Origin: Lysobacterales bacterium
GTDB lineage: Bacteria; Pseudomonadota; Gammaproteobacteria; Xanthomonadales; Ahniellaceae
Length of the DNA: 64,000 nucleotides
Assembly (NCBI GenBank): GCA_016182785.1
Contig: JACPFU010000023.1
Location: forward strand, 1-64,000
Reading direction: 5' to 3'
Each line of letters begins with the position of its first letter. The first letter of the stretch is position 1. The position numbers and the translations under genes were made by a program. The notes under the pieces are model-generated. The model was not told the origin of the DNA and made no database searches. It saw nothing but the letters and a program-made list of their open reading frames with translations. Shown here in pieces: positions 29,813-40,566 of the stretch.

Positions 29813-30445
29813 TTACCTGATCACTTTCCATGCGCCACCCTTGGCAGGACCGACGCGTTCGAGCTGCCCGGCTTCGCGCAACTTGCGAATGATCCGTTCG
29901 GTCGCGCGCGGGCCCTTGCCGATGCGTGTGGCAACTTCAGGGATCGATAGCGATGGTTCGACGGCGAGCAAGGCCAGGACGGCCTGGTGAGTTTTCCCCG
30001 TCGTTTTCCCCGTCGTTTTCCCCGTCGACAGCGAGAACGCCACAACGACCGAGCCTTCCCGCACCGAGACATCAGGTGGCTTCAGGCCGTGTGCGCGCAT
30101 CAGTGCCGCAATCTTCAAGGTACCGCGCCCCCACGTCTCGATGATGCCGCGTCGGTAGAAAACGCGCGCGATCATCGGGTTCCAAGGCTTGGACTCATGC
30201 TCGTGAAATAGCGCCTCGGGCGTCAGGCCAAAGTGCAACTCGCCGACCGAGATGATCTCCAGGCGGTCGTCGTAGAGCGCCACGCTTACCGAGCCACCTC
30301 CGACCGAATAGTCGCGGTGGACGAAGGCATTGGCCAGCGCCTCGCGCAGGGCCTCCACCGGCAGCAACGGCGTATCTTCGCGTGCCATGCGCCCGGGCAC
30401 GATGCGGCTCGCCACCGGTAGCTATTCGATCAAGAAGCGCTCCAT
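29813..30445 (-). pseudogene. Remnant of AlbA/HATPase_c_4 type ATP-binding transcriptional regulator
   Basis: The readable part (GTG at 30415 to 29813, 200 residues) is the C-terminal half of a common ATP-binding protein family related to RecG-like helicase annotations: LPVEALREALANAFVHRDYS, YDDRLEIISVGELHFGLTPE and WGRGTLKI, then a TGKTTGKTTGKT linker and a winged helix (IPEVATRIGKGPRATERII). The frame continues upstream as MERFLIE, then an in-frame TAG at 30422-30424, where relatives as I recall them read FLIEQLP. The N-terminal domain is missing. I conclude the gene is broken by a nonsense change and truncation. Confidence 0.75.
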
Positions 30446-30549
30446 GCCCGCCCCGCTGCAGTCCATCGCGAACGATCAGGCCCGCAGTCCTTCGCGGCCC
30501 GCCCCGGCCACCGCGGCAGGGTCGCGATCCTCGACCGCTCGCGACCGCG

Positions 30550-31023
30550 TCAACCCACGCGATCGCACGGGTGCCGGCCCTGTCGATTCTCGCGGATGCG
30601 CGTGAGCAGCGTGCCCCCGGATACCGGGGAGCGGGTGGTCGTGGAGACGCGCGGGGCCTCGTCGATAGCCGTCCGCCGCTCGGTCGAGGCCATCAAGGTG
30701 AAATCGAGCGTGTCGACCGATGTGGCCAGCACCTTGTCGCGGCGCGTCTGCGTGTAGAAGCCGGTCAGTTCGACCGAGACGTCGTAGTCGCCAGCGGGCA
30801 GCGAGCCGAGCCGATAGGTGCCGATGGCGCTCGAAATGGTGCTGCGGGTGAGACCGGTGCTGAGGTTCTTGGCTGTCACCGTCGCGCCCGGCAGGGGGGC
30901 TCGACTTTCGTCGAAGATGCGCCCCTCAATGCTGCCCGTGTCGGCCTGGGCCAGCGCCCAAATGGGCAGGAGCAGGGCCAACAGGACCAGAAGCAATACG
31001 GATGAGCTGTACCAGGACTTCAT
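30550..31023 (-). pseudogene. Truncated Oar-like TonB-dependent receptor (signal peptide and regulatory-like domain only)
   Basis: The 157-residue frame has a good ribosome site (GGAGGAAAG), a signal peptide (LLLVLLALLLPIWALAQA) and a carboxypeptidase-regulatory-like domain: GSIEGRIFDESRAPLPGATV, IGTYRLGSLPAGDYDVSVEL. In Oar-like outer-membrane receptors this domain is followed by a plug and a beta-barrel of several hundred residues. Here the frame ends shortly after TERRTAIDEAPRVSTTT in sequence without family features. It is most simply a truncated receptor gene, although a stand-alone secreted domain cannot be excluded. Confidence 0.65.
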
Positions 31024-31148
31024 GTTCTTTCCTCCGTTGTCGTTCGAACGCCCTCCGGCCGCCACGCTCCCGGCCTGCTTCGATCACATGACCGCTACGG
31101 GGCGAGATGAAGGTGCCGCCGGATCGGGACTCTGCGTGATTCTCGCCC

Positions 31149-31289
31149 TCAGAGCTTCAACGCCCGCACCGCGGTTTCCGGTTGGGCGCGGTCCCAGGAG
31201 CGCTCGAAGGCGCGCCACATTTCCTGGGCGCGCGGGCGGTCGGCGAGGTGGGCTTCGCCGTCGAAGCGGGCGGGGTCGGGGCGGCGCAG
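31149..31289 (-). repeat. 141-bp direct repeat, copy B (in place at the acetyltransferase 3' end)
   Basis: The intact partner of the copy at 29629-29769. It begins exactly at the stop codon of the acetyltransferase gene and covers its last 46 codons. The two copies bracket 1379 bases that contain only the two broken genes. Confidence 0.95.
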
Positions 31290-32014
31290 GCGGCGGTCGG
31301 CGCGACGGATTTCAATCAGGCTGGACAGGCGTTGCGCGAGGTCGATCAGGCGATGGCCACCGTGCAGCGCCGGGGCGATGTCCTCGACCAGGATCTGCAC
31401 GCGCGCACCGCGGCCGGACATCGCCACGCGCTTGATCAGTGCGACCACCGCGTCGTGGTCGAGCAGGCCGGGGTCGAGCGCCATCGAACAGATGCCGATG
31501 CGGTGCCGCGCCGCGCGCAGCAGATCGATGATGCAGGCGCGTGCGGCCAGCCCCCGGTCGAAAGCGATGACTCCGGTCGCGGATGCCGCCGGCAGCGGAC
31601 GACGCATCGTGCGGTGCTGGATGTTGGCGTCGAGGTAGGTCTCGCCCTCGGCGATGAAGCCGAAGCGCTCGTAGAACGGGATCGCGTGTTCCTGCGCGGA
31701 AAGGGTCAGTTCGTCGTAGCCGAGGGCTCGCGCCTTCTCGATCAGCCGTTCCATCACCAGCGCACCGACGCCGTGGCCGCGGAACTCGGCGAGCACTGCC
31801 ATGCGCCCGATTGCGCGCGCCGGCGTCAGCCTGCCGGTGCCGACCGGCTGGTCGCGCTCGTCGAGCACCAGCACGTGCTGCGAGGTCGCGTCGAGCGCGT
31901 CCCATTCTTCTTCGATCGGGCAATGCTGTTCGACCACGAACACCGGTTCGCGCACGGCGCGCAGCTGGTCGAGATCGGTGGGATAGTGGGCGTCGACAAC
32001 GCGCAGGTTCGGGG

Positions 32015-32018
<4 letters not shown>
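31149..32018 (-). CDS. GNAT-family N-acetyltransferase with C-terminal extra domain
   Basis: 289 residues. The first 150 form a GNAT domain: VFVVEQHCPIEEEWD, the acetyl-CoA site around AVLAEFRGHGVGALVMERLIEKA, and AIPFYERFGFIAEGE. The last 135 (ARACIIDLLRAARHRIGICSMALDP onwards) form a separate domain seen behind GNATs in Xanthomonadales that recalls phospholipase D-like nuclease folds but shows no HKD motif. Its ATG overlaps the stop of the cupin gene (ATGA), so purB, the cupin gene and this gene form one unit. The acceptor is unknown. Confidence 0.8.
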
Positions 32019-34990
<2,972 letters not shown>

Positions 34991-35160
34991 CGTGTGGCTC
35001 CAGCAGGCGGGGTCGTGAGCATCGCGCGCTGCAGCGTTGGCGCGCATCGGCGGCGTTCGCATAGTTGGCCCGGAAAATTCGCAGGCGCGGGTGGCAGTGG
35101 CTGGCGATGGCATTGCATCCGGCGAGGGGCGATGATCGGCTCCGGACGGAGGAAACGACG

Positions 35161-36558
35161 ATGACCAGTACCCGAACCGAACGCGACAGCCTGGGCGAAC
35201 TGGCCATTCCCGCGGATGCGCCCTGGGGCATCCAGACGCAGCGCGCGATCGCCAACTTCCCGGTCTCGGGATGGCGCATGCCGCGCGCGTTTCTGCGCGC
35301 GCTCGGACTGGTCAAGGCGGCCTGCGCAGAGGCCAATGCCGGGCTCGGGCTGTTGCCGAAGGGCAAGGCGCGCGCGATCCGCGCCGCCGCGCTGCGCGTT
35401 GCAGCCGGCGAATTCGACGCGGCGTTCCCGGTCGACGTGTTCCAGACCGGCTCGGGCACGTCCAGCAACATGAACGCGAACGAGGTGATCGCCGGGCTCG
35501 CCGCGAAGGCGCTCCGGCGCCCGGTGCATCCGAACGACGACGTCAATGCCGCGCAGTCGTCGAACGACGTGATCCCGTCCTGCATCCAGGTTGCGGCCAC
35601 GATCGAAGTCGGCGAGCGCCTGCTGCCGGCGTTTGGGCATCTGCGCGCGAGCATCCGCCGTCGTGCGCGCGAGCTTGCGAAGATCAGCAAGACCGGGCGC
35701 ACGCACTTGATGGACGCGATGCCGATGCGCTTTGACCAGGAACTCGGCGCCTGGGCGACCCAGATCGACGAAGTCGAGGCGCGTCTCGGCGACGCGCTGA
35801 AACGGATGCGGCGGCTGCCGATCGGCGGCACCGCGATTGGTACCGGCATCAACGCGCCGAAGCGTTTCGGTGCCGAAGTGTGCGCCGCGCTGCGGGCGCA
35901 GACCGGGATCCGTTTCGCGCCGCATCACGACCGCTTCTACGGCATCGCCACCCAGGATGCCGCGCTCGAACTCTCCGGCGTGCTGCGCACTGCCGCGGTC
36001 GCGCTGAGCAAGATCGCCAACGACCTGCGCTGGATGAACTCTGGGCCGCTTGCCGGACTCGGCGAGATCGAACTGCCGGCGCTGCAGCCCGGTTCCTCGA
36101 TTATGCCCGGCAAGGTCAATCCGGTGATCCCGGAAGCGGTGGCGATGGTCGCGGCGCAGGTGATCGGTTGCGATGCGGCGATCGGCTTCGCCGCGGCGAG
36201 CGGCAACTTCCAGCTGAACACGATGCTGCCGCTGATCGCCTGGAACCTGCTCACCGCCATCGAGCTGCTTGCCAATGCCGCGCGACTGCTCGCCGACCGC
36301 GCCATCGACGGCTTTCGCGTGCGCGAGGACCGCATCGGCGAGGCGCTCGCGCGCAACCCGATCCTGGTCACCGCATTGAATCCGCTGATCGGCTACGAGC
36401 GCGCCGCCGCGATCGCCAAGCGTGCCTACCAGGAAGGTCGTCCAGTGCTCGATATCGCCGCCGAGGACACCGGCTGGTCGCGCGCCCGGCTGCAGAAACT
36501 GCTCGACCCGCGAACGCTCACGCGTGGCGGGTCGATTGGTGGTGCTGCGGGAGGGTGA
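35161..36558 (+). CDS. fumC: Class II fumarate hydratase
   Basis: The 465-residue enzyme interconverts fumarate and malate without an iron-sulfur cluster. The signature loop GSSIMPGKVNP, substrate-binding TGSGTSSNMNANEV and QSSNDVIPS are intact, and length equals E. coli FumC. GGAGGAAA precedes the ATG. The last 15 or so residues (LLDPRTLTRGGSIGGAAGG) are encoded across a 30-base hairpin that has a near-identical copy at 37307. It converges on vapC with a four-base gap. Confidence 0.94.
   Translation: MTSTRTERDSLGELAIPADAPWGIQTQRAIANFPVSGWRMPRAFLRALGLVKAACAEANAGLGLLPKGKARAIRAAALRVAAGEFDAAFPVDVFQTGSGTSSNMNANEVIAGLAAKALRRPVHPNDDVNAAQSSNDVIPSCIQVAATIEVGERLLPAFGHLRASIRRRARELAKISKTGRTHLMDAMPMRFDQELGAWATQIDEVEARLGDALKRMRRLPIGGTAIGTGINAPKRFGAEVCAALRAQTGIRFAPHHDRFYGIATQDAALELSGVLRTAAVALSKIANDLRWMNSGPLAGLGEIELPALQPGSSIMPGKVNPVIPEAVAMVAAQVIGCDAAIGFAAASGNFQLNTMLPLIAWNLLTAIELLANAARLLADRAIDGFRVREDRIGEALARNPILVTALNPLIGYERAAAIAKRAYQEGRPVLDIAAEDTGWSRARLQKLLDPRTLTRGGSIGGAAGG
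36505..36534. repeat. 30-bp palindromic repeat, copy 1 (inside fumC end)
   Basis: GACCCGC ... GCGGGTC with an inner arm, differing from the copy at 37307-37336 by one base (A for C at the twelfth position). This copy lies in the last codons of fumC. Confidence 0.8.
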
Positions 36559-36562
36559 TCGG

Positions 36563-36991
36563 CTATAGCGGATTGTGGACGCGCAAGCCCGGAAAGCGCG
36601 AGAAGTCGCGGTCCGCTGTCCACAATTCGGTAACGCCGGCTTCCTCGCATACGGCAGCGATGCGCGCATCGTGGACCTGCCCACCATGAACGTCGGACCG
36701 TTCGAGCAGCCTGCGCAGATGCGTCCAGTGCTCGTCGCCAATGCCGATGAAACGCAGCCCAGGCGCTTGATGCCAGCGATCCACGACCGCCAGCAGTTCG
36801 CGCGTTCCCGGCGCATCCAGGTGGAACTTCCGGTTCGACACGACGGCGAGGAACTCATGCACGCAGGGCCACGGGATGGCCCATGGTTTGCCGCGCGCGA
36901 TCAAGCGTGCAATGGCGGCGCGTGCCTGGTGGTGCCGATCAAGCCGCTCGAGATGTGCGTAGACGAGGAGGTTGGTGTCGACCGCGATCAC
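36563..36991 (-). CDS. vapC: PIN-domain toxin, VapC-like
   Basis: A 142-residue PIN ribonuclease. Acidic residues expected in the active site are visible: Asp5 in IAVDTNLLVYAH, Glu in CVHEFLAVVS, Asp in VHDARIAAVCEE and Asp in WTADRDFSRFPG. VapC toxins cleave tRNA or rRNA when freed from VapB. Its ATG overlaps the antitoxin stop by four bases, the usual toxin-second arrangement. Confidence 0.87.
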   Translation of the reverse strand: MIAVDTNLLVYAHLERLDRHHQARAAIARLIARGKPWAIPWPCVHEFLAVVSNRKFHLDAPGTRELLAVVDRWHQAPGLRFIGIGDEHWTHLRRLLERSDVHGGQVHDARIAAVCEEAGVTELWTADRDFSRFPGLRVHNPL

Positions 36992-37239
36992 CGACGCGAT
37001 GCCTCTTGTTCGCGCGTTGCGTCGATCATCTCGTTGACGGTCCAGGTGCCGAGCGGCTGACTCAGGCCGGTTCCGGCGGAAGGCCAGACGAAGGGGGGGG
37101 CGGACCGGTCGACAACGGGTTCGCGCAGTGCCAGACGGAGTCCCGTTTCGACCAGGTGCTTGATGGTCACGCGGTCGCGCTGGGCGCGCTTGCGTGCTCG
37201 TTCGAGCAAGGCTTGGTCGATGTCGATGGAGGTTTTCAT
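36988..37239 (-). CDS. vapB: VapB-like antitoxin
   Basis: 83 residues. The N-terminal part (MKTSIDIDQALLERARKRA, then VTIKHLVETGLRLALRE) looks like a ribbon-helix-helix DNA-binding domain. The C-terminus, containing WPSAGTGLSQPLGTWTVNEMID, would wrap the toxin. It precedes and overlaps vapC. A palindrome 23 bases upstream may be its operator. Confidence 0.83.
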   Translation of the reverse strand: MKTSIDIDQALLERARKRAQRDRVTIKHLVETGLRLALREPVVDRSAPPFVWPSAGTGLSQPLGTWTVNEMIDATREQEASRR

Positions 37240-37261
37240 GGGGGCGTACCGCTTGCCGAAA

Positions 37262-37275
37262 TACCGTCAGCGGTA
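37262..37275. promoter_or_regulatory. Candidate VapB operator palindrome
   Basis: TACCG-TCAG-CGGTA is a perfect 5-4-5 inverted repeat starting 23 bases upstream of the vapB ATG at 37239. Ribbon-helix-helix antitoxins bind such short palindromes to repress their own operon. Assignment is by position only. Confidence 0.45.
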
Positions 37276-37306
37276 GCGTAGCACTTGGGTGGAGTAGAAA
37301 TGGAAA

Positions 37307-37336
37307 GACCCGCGCACGCTCACGCGTGGCGGGTCG
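37307..37336 (-). terminator. Hairpin after the ABC operon (30-bp repeat, copy 2)
   Basis: Outer arms GACCCGC/GCGGGTC and inner arms CACGC/GCGTG around a small loop. On the minus strand, which is the direction of the ABC operon ending at 37364, the hairpin is followed by TTTCCATTTC, a modest U-rich tail. It is a plausible terminator between the operon and vapBC, and nearly identical to the sequence in the fumC 3' end. Confidence 0.6.
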
Positions 37337-37363
37337 TTCGGGGTGACGACGAGCGGATGAAGC

Positions 37364-38326
37364 TCAGTCGGTGAGTTCGCGCGTGCGACGCAGGTGGACA
37401 GCACCGGCAATCATGGCGGCGCCGGCCACGGCACCGACCCAAGTCTTCGCCGACGTGAGCACGGCAAGCAAGGACGTGGGCGAAATCAACTCGAAGGCCT
37501 GGGTGTTGTGGTTGATGTCGATACCGAAGCGGAAGCCGCCGGCGACATCGAAAGACCACGGCGACACGCTGGCCAGTCCGCGCCAGAACACTTCGCGCCA
37601 GTACCAGCTATCGGGAATGCTGAGCGATGACATGGCATCGAAAACCGTCAGCATCACGCCGCAGACGATCGGTACCAGCACCGCCCACAGGAAGGGCTTG
37701 CCGCGCGCCCAGCTCGACACCAGCATCAGCCAGCCGATCGAAGGCAGCGCCCAGATCGCGTTGACCGGAATACCCACGAGCAGCGTCAGCCAGACCTTGA
37801 ATGGGGCGGCCTGCCACAGCAGCAGCTTCCAGGCGTTGACGCCGTTGAGCGACAGGAAGGCGCCGAGCAGCAACACCAGCAGCAGGTTGAAGACGATGGT
37901 GACAGCGAGCGCGATCAGCGGAGCGACCAGCGTCGCCGCGGCGATCTTGGACAGGACCGTGTCGCGATCGGACACCGGCATCGACTTCCAGAACAGCACC
38001 GAACGATCTTTGCGTTCATCGAACAACGAGGCGATGAAGTAGAAGAACAGCACGATGCCGAGGACCATCTGCATGATCAGGGCGATGACGCTGTGGAAAA
38101 TCTGGAAACCGTTGAGGATCTCCGGCAACACCGTGTCCGGTACGTTGATGCGCAGCTGCGAGATCTTTACGCCCATGATCTGGGCGTCGGCGATGTGCGT
38201 CTGCGCGACCAGGAGACCGAGCAGGAAGATCGAGAAGAACGCGATGGCGACTGCGCTCGGAGCCCAGACGAAGCCGCCGCGGTTCTCCCAGAATTCGCGC
38301 TTGAGCTGGGTCAGGTAGGTGTTCAT
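37364..38326 (-). CDS. ABC-2 type transporter permease
   Basis: A 320-residue membrane protein with about six hydrophobic segments (for example AVAIAFFSIFLLGLLVAQ, LIMQMVLGIVLFFYFIASLF, FNLLLVLLLGAFLSL). A cytoplasmic loop DERKDRSVLFWKSMPVSD is typical of permeases partnered with YtrB-like ATPases. Its start overlaps the ATPase stop by four bases. With the GntR-type gene and the small gene in front it forms a YtrA-type operon. The substrate is unknown; such systems often respond to envelope-active compounds. Confidence 0.87.
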   Translation of the reverse strand: MNTYLTQLKREFWENRGGFVWAPSAVAIAFFSIFLLGLLVAQTHIADAQIMGVKISQLRINVPDTVLPEILNGFQIFHSVIALIMQMVLGIVLFFYFIASLFDERKDRSVLFWKSMPVSDRDTVLSKIAAATLVAPLIALAVTIVFNLLLVLLLGAFLSLNGVNAWKLLLWQAAPFKVWLTLLVGIPVNAIWALPSIGWLMLVSSWARGKPFLWAVLVPIVCGVMLTVFDAMSSLSIPDSWYWREVFWRGLASVSPWSFDVAGGFRFGIDINHNTQAFELISPTSLLAVLTSAKTWVGAVAGAAMIAGAVHLRRTRELTD

Positions 38327-39180
38327 CGGTAGGTTCCCTTCATCGTGGCCACGAAGATGTCGGCAAGGCCGGGCGTGCGCACTTCACCGAGCGCTTCGAG
38401 CTGGCTGCGCTCGACGCCGTCGAACAGCAGGATTGACTTGCCGAACACCTGGCGTTCGTCCAACGGCTTCAGCGCCAGTGCGGTTTCGCGCTTGTCGGCC
38501 GGCACCATCACCTCGCTGAAGCGCGTGCCCAGTTCTTCCATCGTTGCCGATAGCGAAATCAGTCCGTCCTTGATGAACAGCACGTCCGTGAGGATGTGCT
38601 CGATCTCTTCGACCTGGTGGGTGGTGACGATGATCGTCTTCTCGTGGTCGAAGTAGTCGTTCAGCAGTGTCTGGTAGAAGTCCTTGCGATACAGCACGTC
38701 GAGCCCGAGCGTGGGCTCGTCGAGCACCAGCAGCTTGGCGTCGATCGCCATCACCAGCGCCAGGTGCAGCTGCACGATCATGCCCTTGGACATCTCGCGC
38801 ACACGCATTGCCGGCTTCAGCTTGGTTCTGGCCAGAAAGGCCTCGCACTTGGCGCGCGAGAACTTCGGATGTACGCCTTCGACGTAGTCGATGGCCTCGC
38901 GCACACGGATCCAGCGCGGCAGCACGGCGACGTCGGCGATGAAGCAGACGTCTTGCATCAGCGCGTGGCGTTCGGTGTGCGGGTTGCGACCGAGGATGCT
39001 GAGTTCGCCCTCGAAATCGGTCAGGCCCAGCATTGCCTTGAGCACGCTGGTCTTGCCGGCGCCATTCGGGCCGATCAGGCCGACGATCTTGCCGGCTTCG
39101 ATGCTCAGGTCGATGCCCTTGACCGCTTCGGTCTTGCCATATCGCTTGCGCAGTCCCCGCGCTTCGATGACCTTGCTCAT
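38323..39180 (-). CDS. ABC transporter ATP-binding protein
   Basis: A 285-residue nucleotide-binding subunit with Walker [13 protein letters not shown], Walker B KLLVLDEPTLGLD and switch His in VTTHQVEEIEH. The signature motif is atypical (REMSKGMIVQLHLALVMA in place of LSGGQ), as in other YtrB-like proteins. It overlaps both neighbours by four bases (ATGA), giving a tightly coupled regulator-ATPase-permease unit. Confidence 0.9.
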   Translation of the reverse strand: MSKVIEARGLRKRYGKTEAVKGIDLSIEAGKIVGLIGPNGAGKTSVLKAMLGLTDFEGELSILGRNPHTERHALMQDVCFIADVAVLPRWIRVREAIDYVEGVHPKFSRAKCEAFLARTKLKPAMRVREMSKGMIVQLHLALVMAIDAKLLVLDEPTLGLDVLYRKDFYQTLLNDYFDHEKTIIVTTHQVEEIEHILTDVLFIKDGLISLSATMEELGTRFSEVMVPADKRETALALKPLDERQVFGKSILLFDGVERSQLEALGEVRTPGLADIFVATMKGTYR

Positions 39181-39548
39181 TGCTTGTGTTCCCCAGTGGT
39201 GTCCATCGTGGCGAGCGTCGCCAGTTCGAGCCCGAGCCGGCGCAGGCGGTCGCGCAGGATCGGCCATTCCTCGCGCAAGAAGTGCTCGCGCTCGGTCTTC
39301 AGCAGCGCTTCGCGAGCGCCCTGGTTCACGTACATGCCGAGCCCGCGCCGCTTCTCGACCAGGTTCTCGTCGACCAGTTCCTGGTAGGCCTTGGAAACCG
39401 TGATCGGATTGAGCTGGAAGTCGGCCGAAACCTGGCGCACCGAGGGCAGGGCGTCGCCTTCCTTCAGCGCTTCATCGAGGATCATGGCCTTGATGTAGTC
39501 GCGCAGTTGGCGGTAGATCGGCGCGCTTTCGTTCCACTGGATCGACAT
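39177..39548 (-). CDS. GntR-family regulator, YtrA subfamily
   Basis: A 123-residue repressor-type protein. The winged helix (about 10-75) reads SAPIYRQLRDYIKAMIL, LPSVRQVSADFQLNPITVSKAYQELVDENLVEKRRGLGMYV, the GntR signature. The effector part is only a short C-terminal helix, as in YtrA. It is co-transcribed with the ABC genes, so it probably autoregulates the operon through the inverted repeat at 39813-39834. Confidence 0.9.
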   Translation of the reverse strand: MSIQWNESAPIYRQLRDYIKAMILDEALKEGDALPSVRQVSADFQLNPITVSKAYQELVDENLVEKRRGLGMYVNQGAREALLKTEREHFLREEWPILRDRLRRLGLELATLATMDTTGEHKQ

Positions 39549-39551
39549 GGG

Positions 39552-39791
39552 TCAGCTCCGCGAACCGGCGCGAGGCGCGCGGCTGAAGCTGTAGTAGGGG
39601 TCGCGCAGGCTGACGCGGGCGGCTCGTTGCGCGCGTTGCGAGGCGCTGGTGGTGGTCGCCGCAGGGGCCGGTTCGGAGGCCGCGGCGGGCGCAGATTGCA
39701 CCAGCGCGTTGGCGACATCGTTGGCCGGAGCGAAGCTGGCGGCCGTGGCCAGCAACAGGTGGAAGGCGTATTGAAGCAAGGACTGGCTCAT
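39552..39791 (-). CDS. Small leading protein of the YtrA-type operon
   Basis: 79 residues. A hydrophobic N-terminus (SLLQYAFHLLLATAASFA) may be a signal or membrane anchor, followed by an Ala/Pro/Thr-rich stretch and an Arg-rich end containing RDPYYSFSRAPR. AGGAG lies upstream of the ATG at 39791. Only three bases separate it from the regulator gene, and it directly follows the promoter, so it is probably real. I know no family for it. Confidence 0.55.
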   Translation of the reverse strand: MSQSLLQYAFHLLLATAASFAPANDVANALVQSAPAAASEPAPAATTTSASQRAQRAARVSLRDPYYSFSRAPRAGSRS

Positions 39792-39812
39792 GGCATCCGC
39801 TCCTGCGGTGAC

Positions 39813-39852
39813 GTGTTGTAGTGAACTATAACACCTAGATTCGAGCCGTCAA
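39813..39852 (-). promoter_or_regulatory. Promoter and candidate GntR/YtrA operator
   Basis: On the minus strand TTGACG (39852-39847), a 16-base spacer and TATAGT (39830-39825) form a near-consensus sigma-70 promoter about 35 bases before the first gene. Overlapping the -10 is the inverted repeat GTGTTGTAGT-GA-ACTATAACAC (39813-39834, nine of ten positions paired), a natural site for the GntR-type regulator encoded in the operon. Confidence 0.7.
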
Positions 39853-39929
39853 CCACCCGCGGGCAAACCATGACGCCAGTCATGCACCGGGTTGGCTAGA
39901 GTGCACCGGAATTCCACCGAGGACTCACC

Positions 39930-40481
39930 ATGAAACGCTTTCTGATCAGTGTCTTGCTGCTTGCTTCCGGTTCCGTGTCGCTGGCCTGCAGCCCATTGCT
40001 CGACGTCTCCGTGCGACCGCTGGCCGGCAAGGAACCGGTGCACTTGTGCGAGAAGTTCGACGGCAAGGTGCTGCTGATCGTCAATACCGCCAGCAAGTGC
40101 GGCTTCACCCCGCAGTACGAGGGGCTGGAGGCGATGCACGCGAAATACGCCGAAAAGGGGTTCGCCGTGCTCGGCTTCCCGTCGAACGAGTTCATGGGCC
40201 AGGAGCCGGGCAGCGAGGAACAGATCAAGGAGTTCTGCACCCTCACCTATGGCGTCAAGTTCCCGATGTTCGAGAAGACCCGCGTCAAGGGCGACGATGC
40301 CAGCGTGCTCTACAAACGCTTGCGCGAAGCCACCGGTGACGCTCCGGGCTGGAATTTCCACAAGTACCTGGTCGATCGCAACGGCCGAGTGGTCAACAGT
40401 TTCGGCAGCCGCACCAAGCCGGAAGACAAGGAATTGGTTGGGCTGGTCGAGAAGCTGATCGCCGAACCCGCACCGAAATGA
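39930..40481 (+). CDS. Glutathione peroxidase-like lipoprotein
   Basis: A 183-residue thiol peroxidase. The N-terminus is a lipoprotein signal (MKRFLISVLLLASGSVSLAC) with Cys20 as the lipid site, so the enzyme is probably tethered in the envelope. The peroxidatic residue is Cys57 in NTASKCGFTPQYEGL, coded as ordinary cysteine. The conserved Gln (NEFMGQEPGS) and Trp-Asn (WNFHKYLVDRNG) complete the catalytic set. It may use thioredoxin-like reductants. It is divergent from the YtrA-type operon. Confidence 0.88.
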   Translation: MKRFLISVLLLASGSVSLACSPLLDVSVRPLAGKEPVHLCEKFDGKVLLIVNTASKCGFTPQYEGLEAMHAKYAEKGFAVLGFPSNEFMGQEPGSEEQIKEFCTLTYGVKFPMFEKTRVKGDDASVLYKRLREATGDAPGWNFHKYLVDRNGRVVNSFGSRTKPEDKELVGLVEKLIAEPAPK

Positions 40482-40528
40482 TGGGTCAGCGGGGCGCATC
40501 GCTCTCGCCACCGGTGTCTCATCCCCAT

Positions 40529-40553
40529 GTGGGAGGGCCGCTTCTGGCCCGAT
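40529..40553. repeat. Half REP-like element
   Basis: GTGGGAGGGCCGCTTCTGGCCCGAT begins with the GTGGGAG head of the other REP-like elements, followed by a small GGCC/GGCC hairpin. It lacks the opposite-facing partner. It lies in the 85-base gap between the convergent peroxidase and PilZ genes. Confidence 0.6.
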
Positions 40554-40566
40554 CAGGCCGACAGCC

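Noticed and set aside
29992-30028. Tandem GTTTTCCCCGTC repeats as a separate repeat element
   Set aside because: They encode the TGKTTGKTTGKT linker of the broken ATP-binding regulator, a linker type common in that family.
40088-40120. Possible selenocysteine glutathione peroxidase
   Set aside because: The peroxidatic codon is TGC (cysteine) and there is no in-frame TGA at the site.
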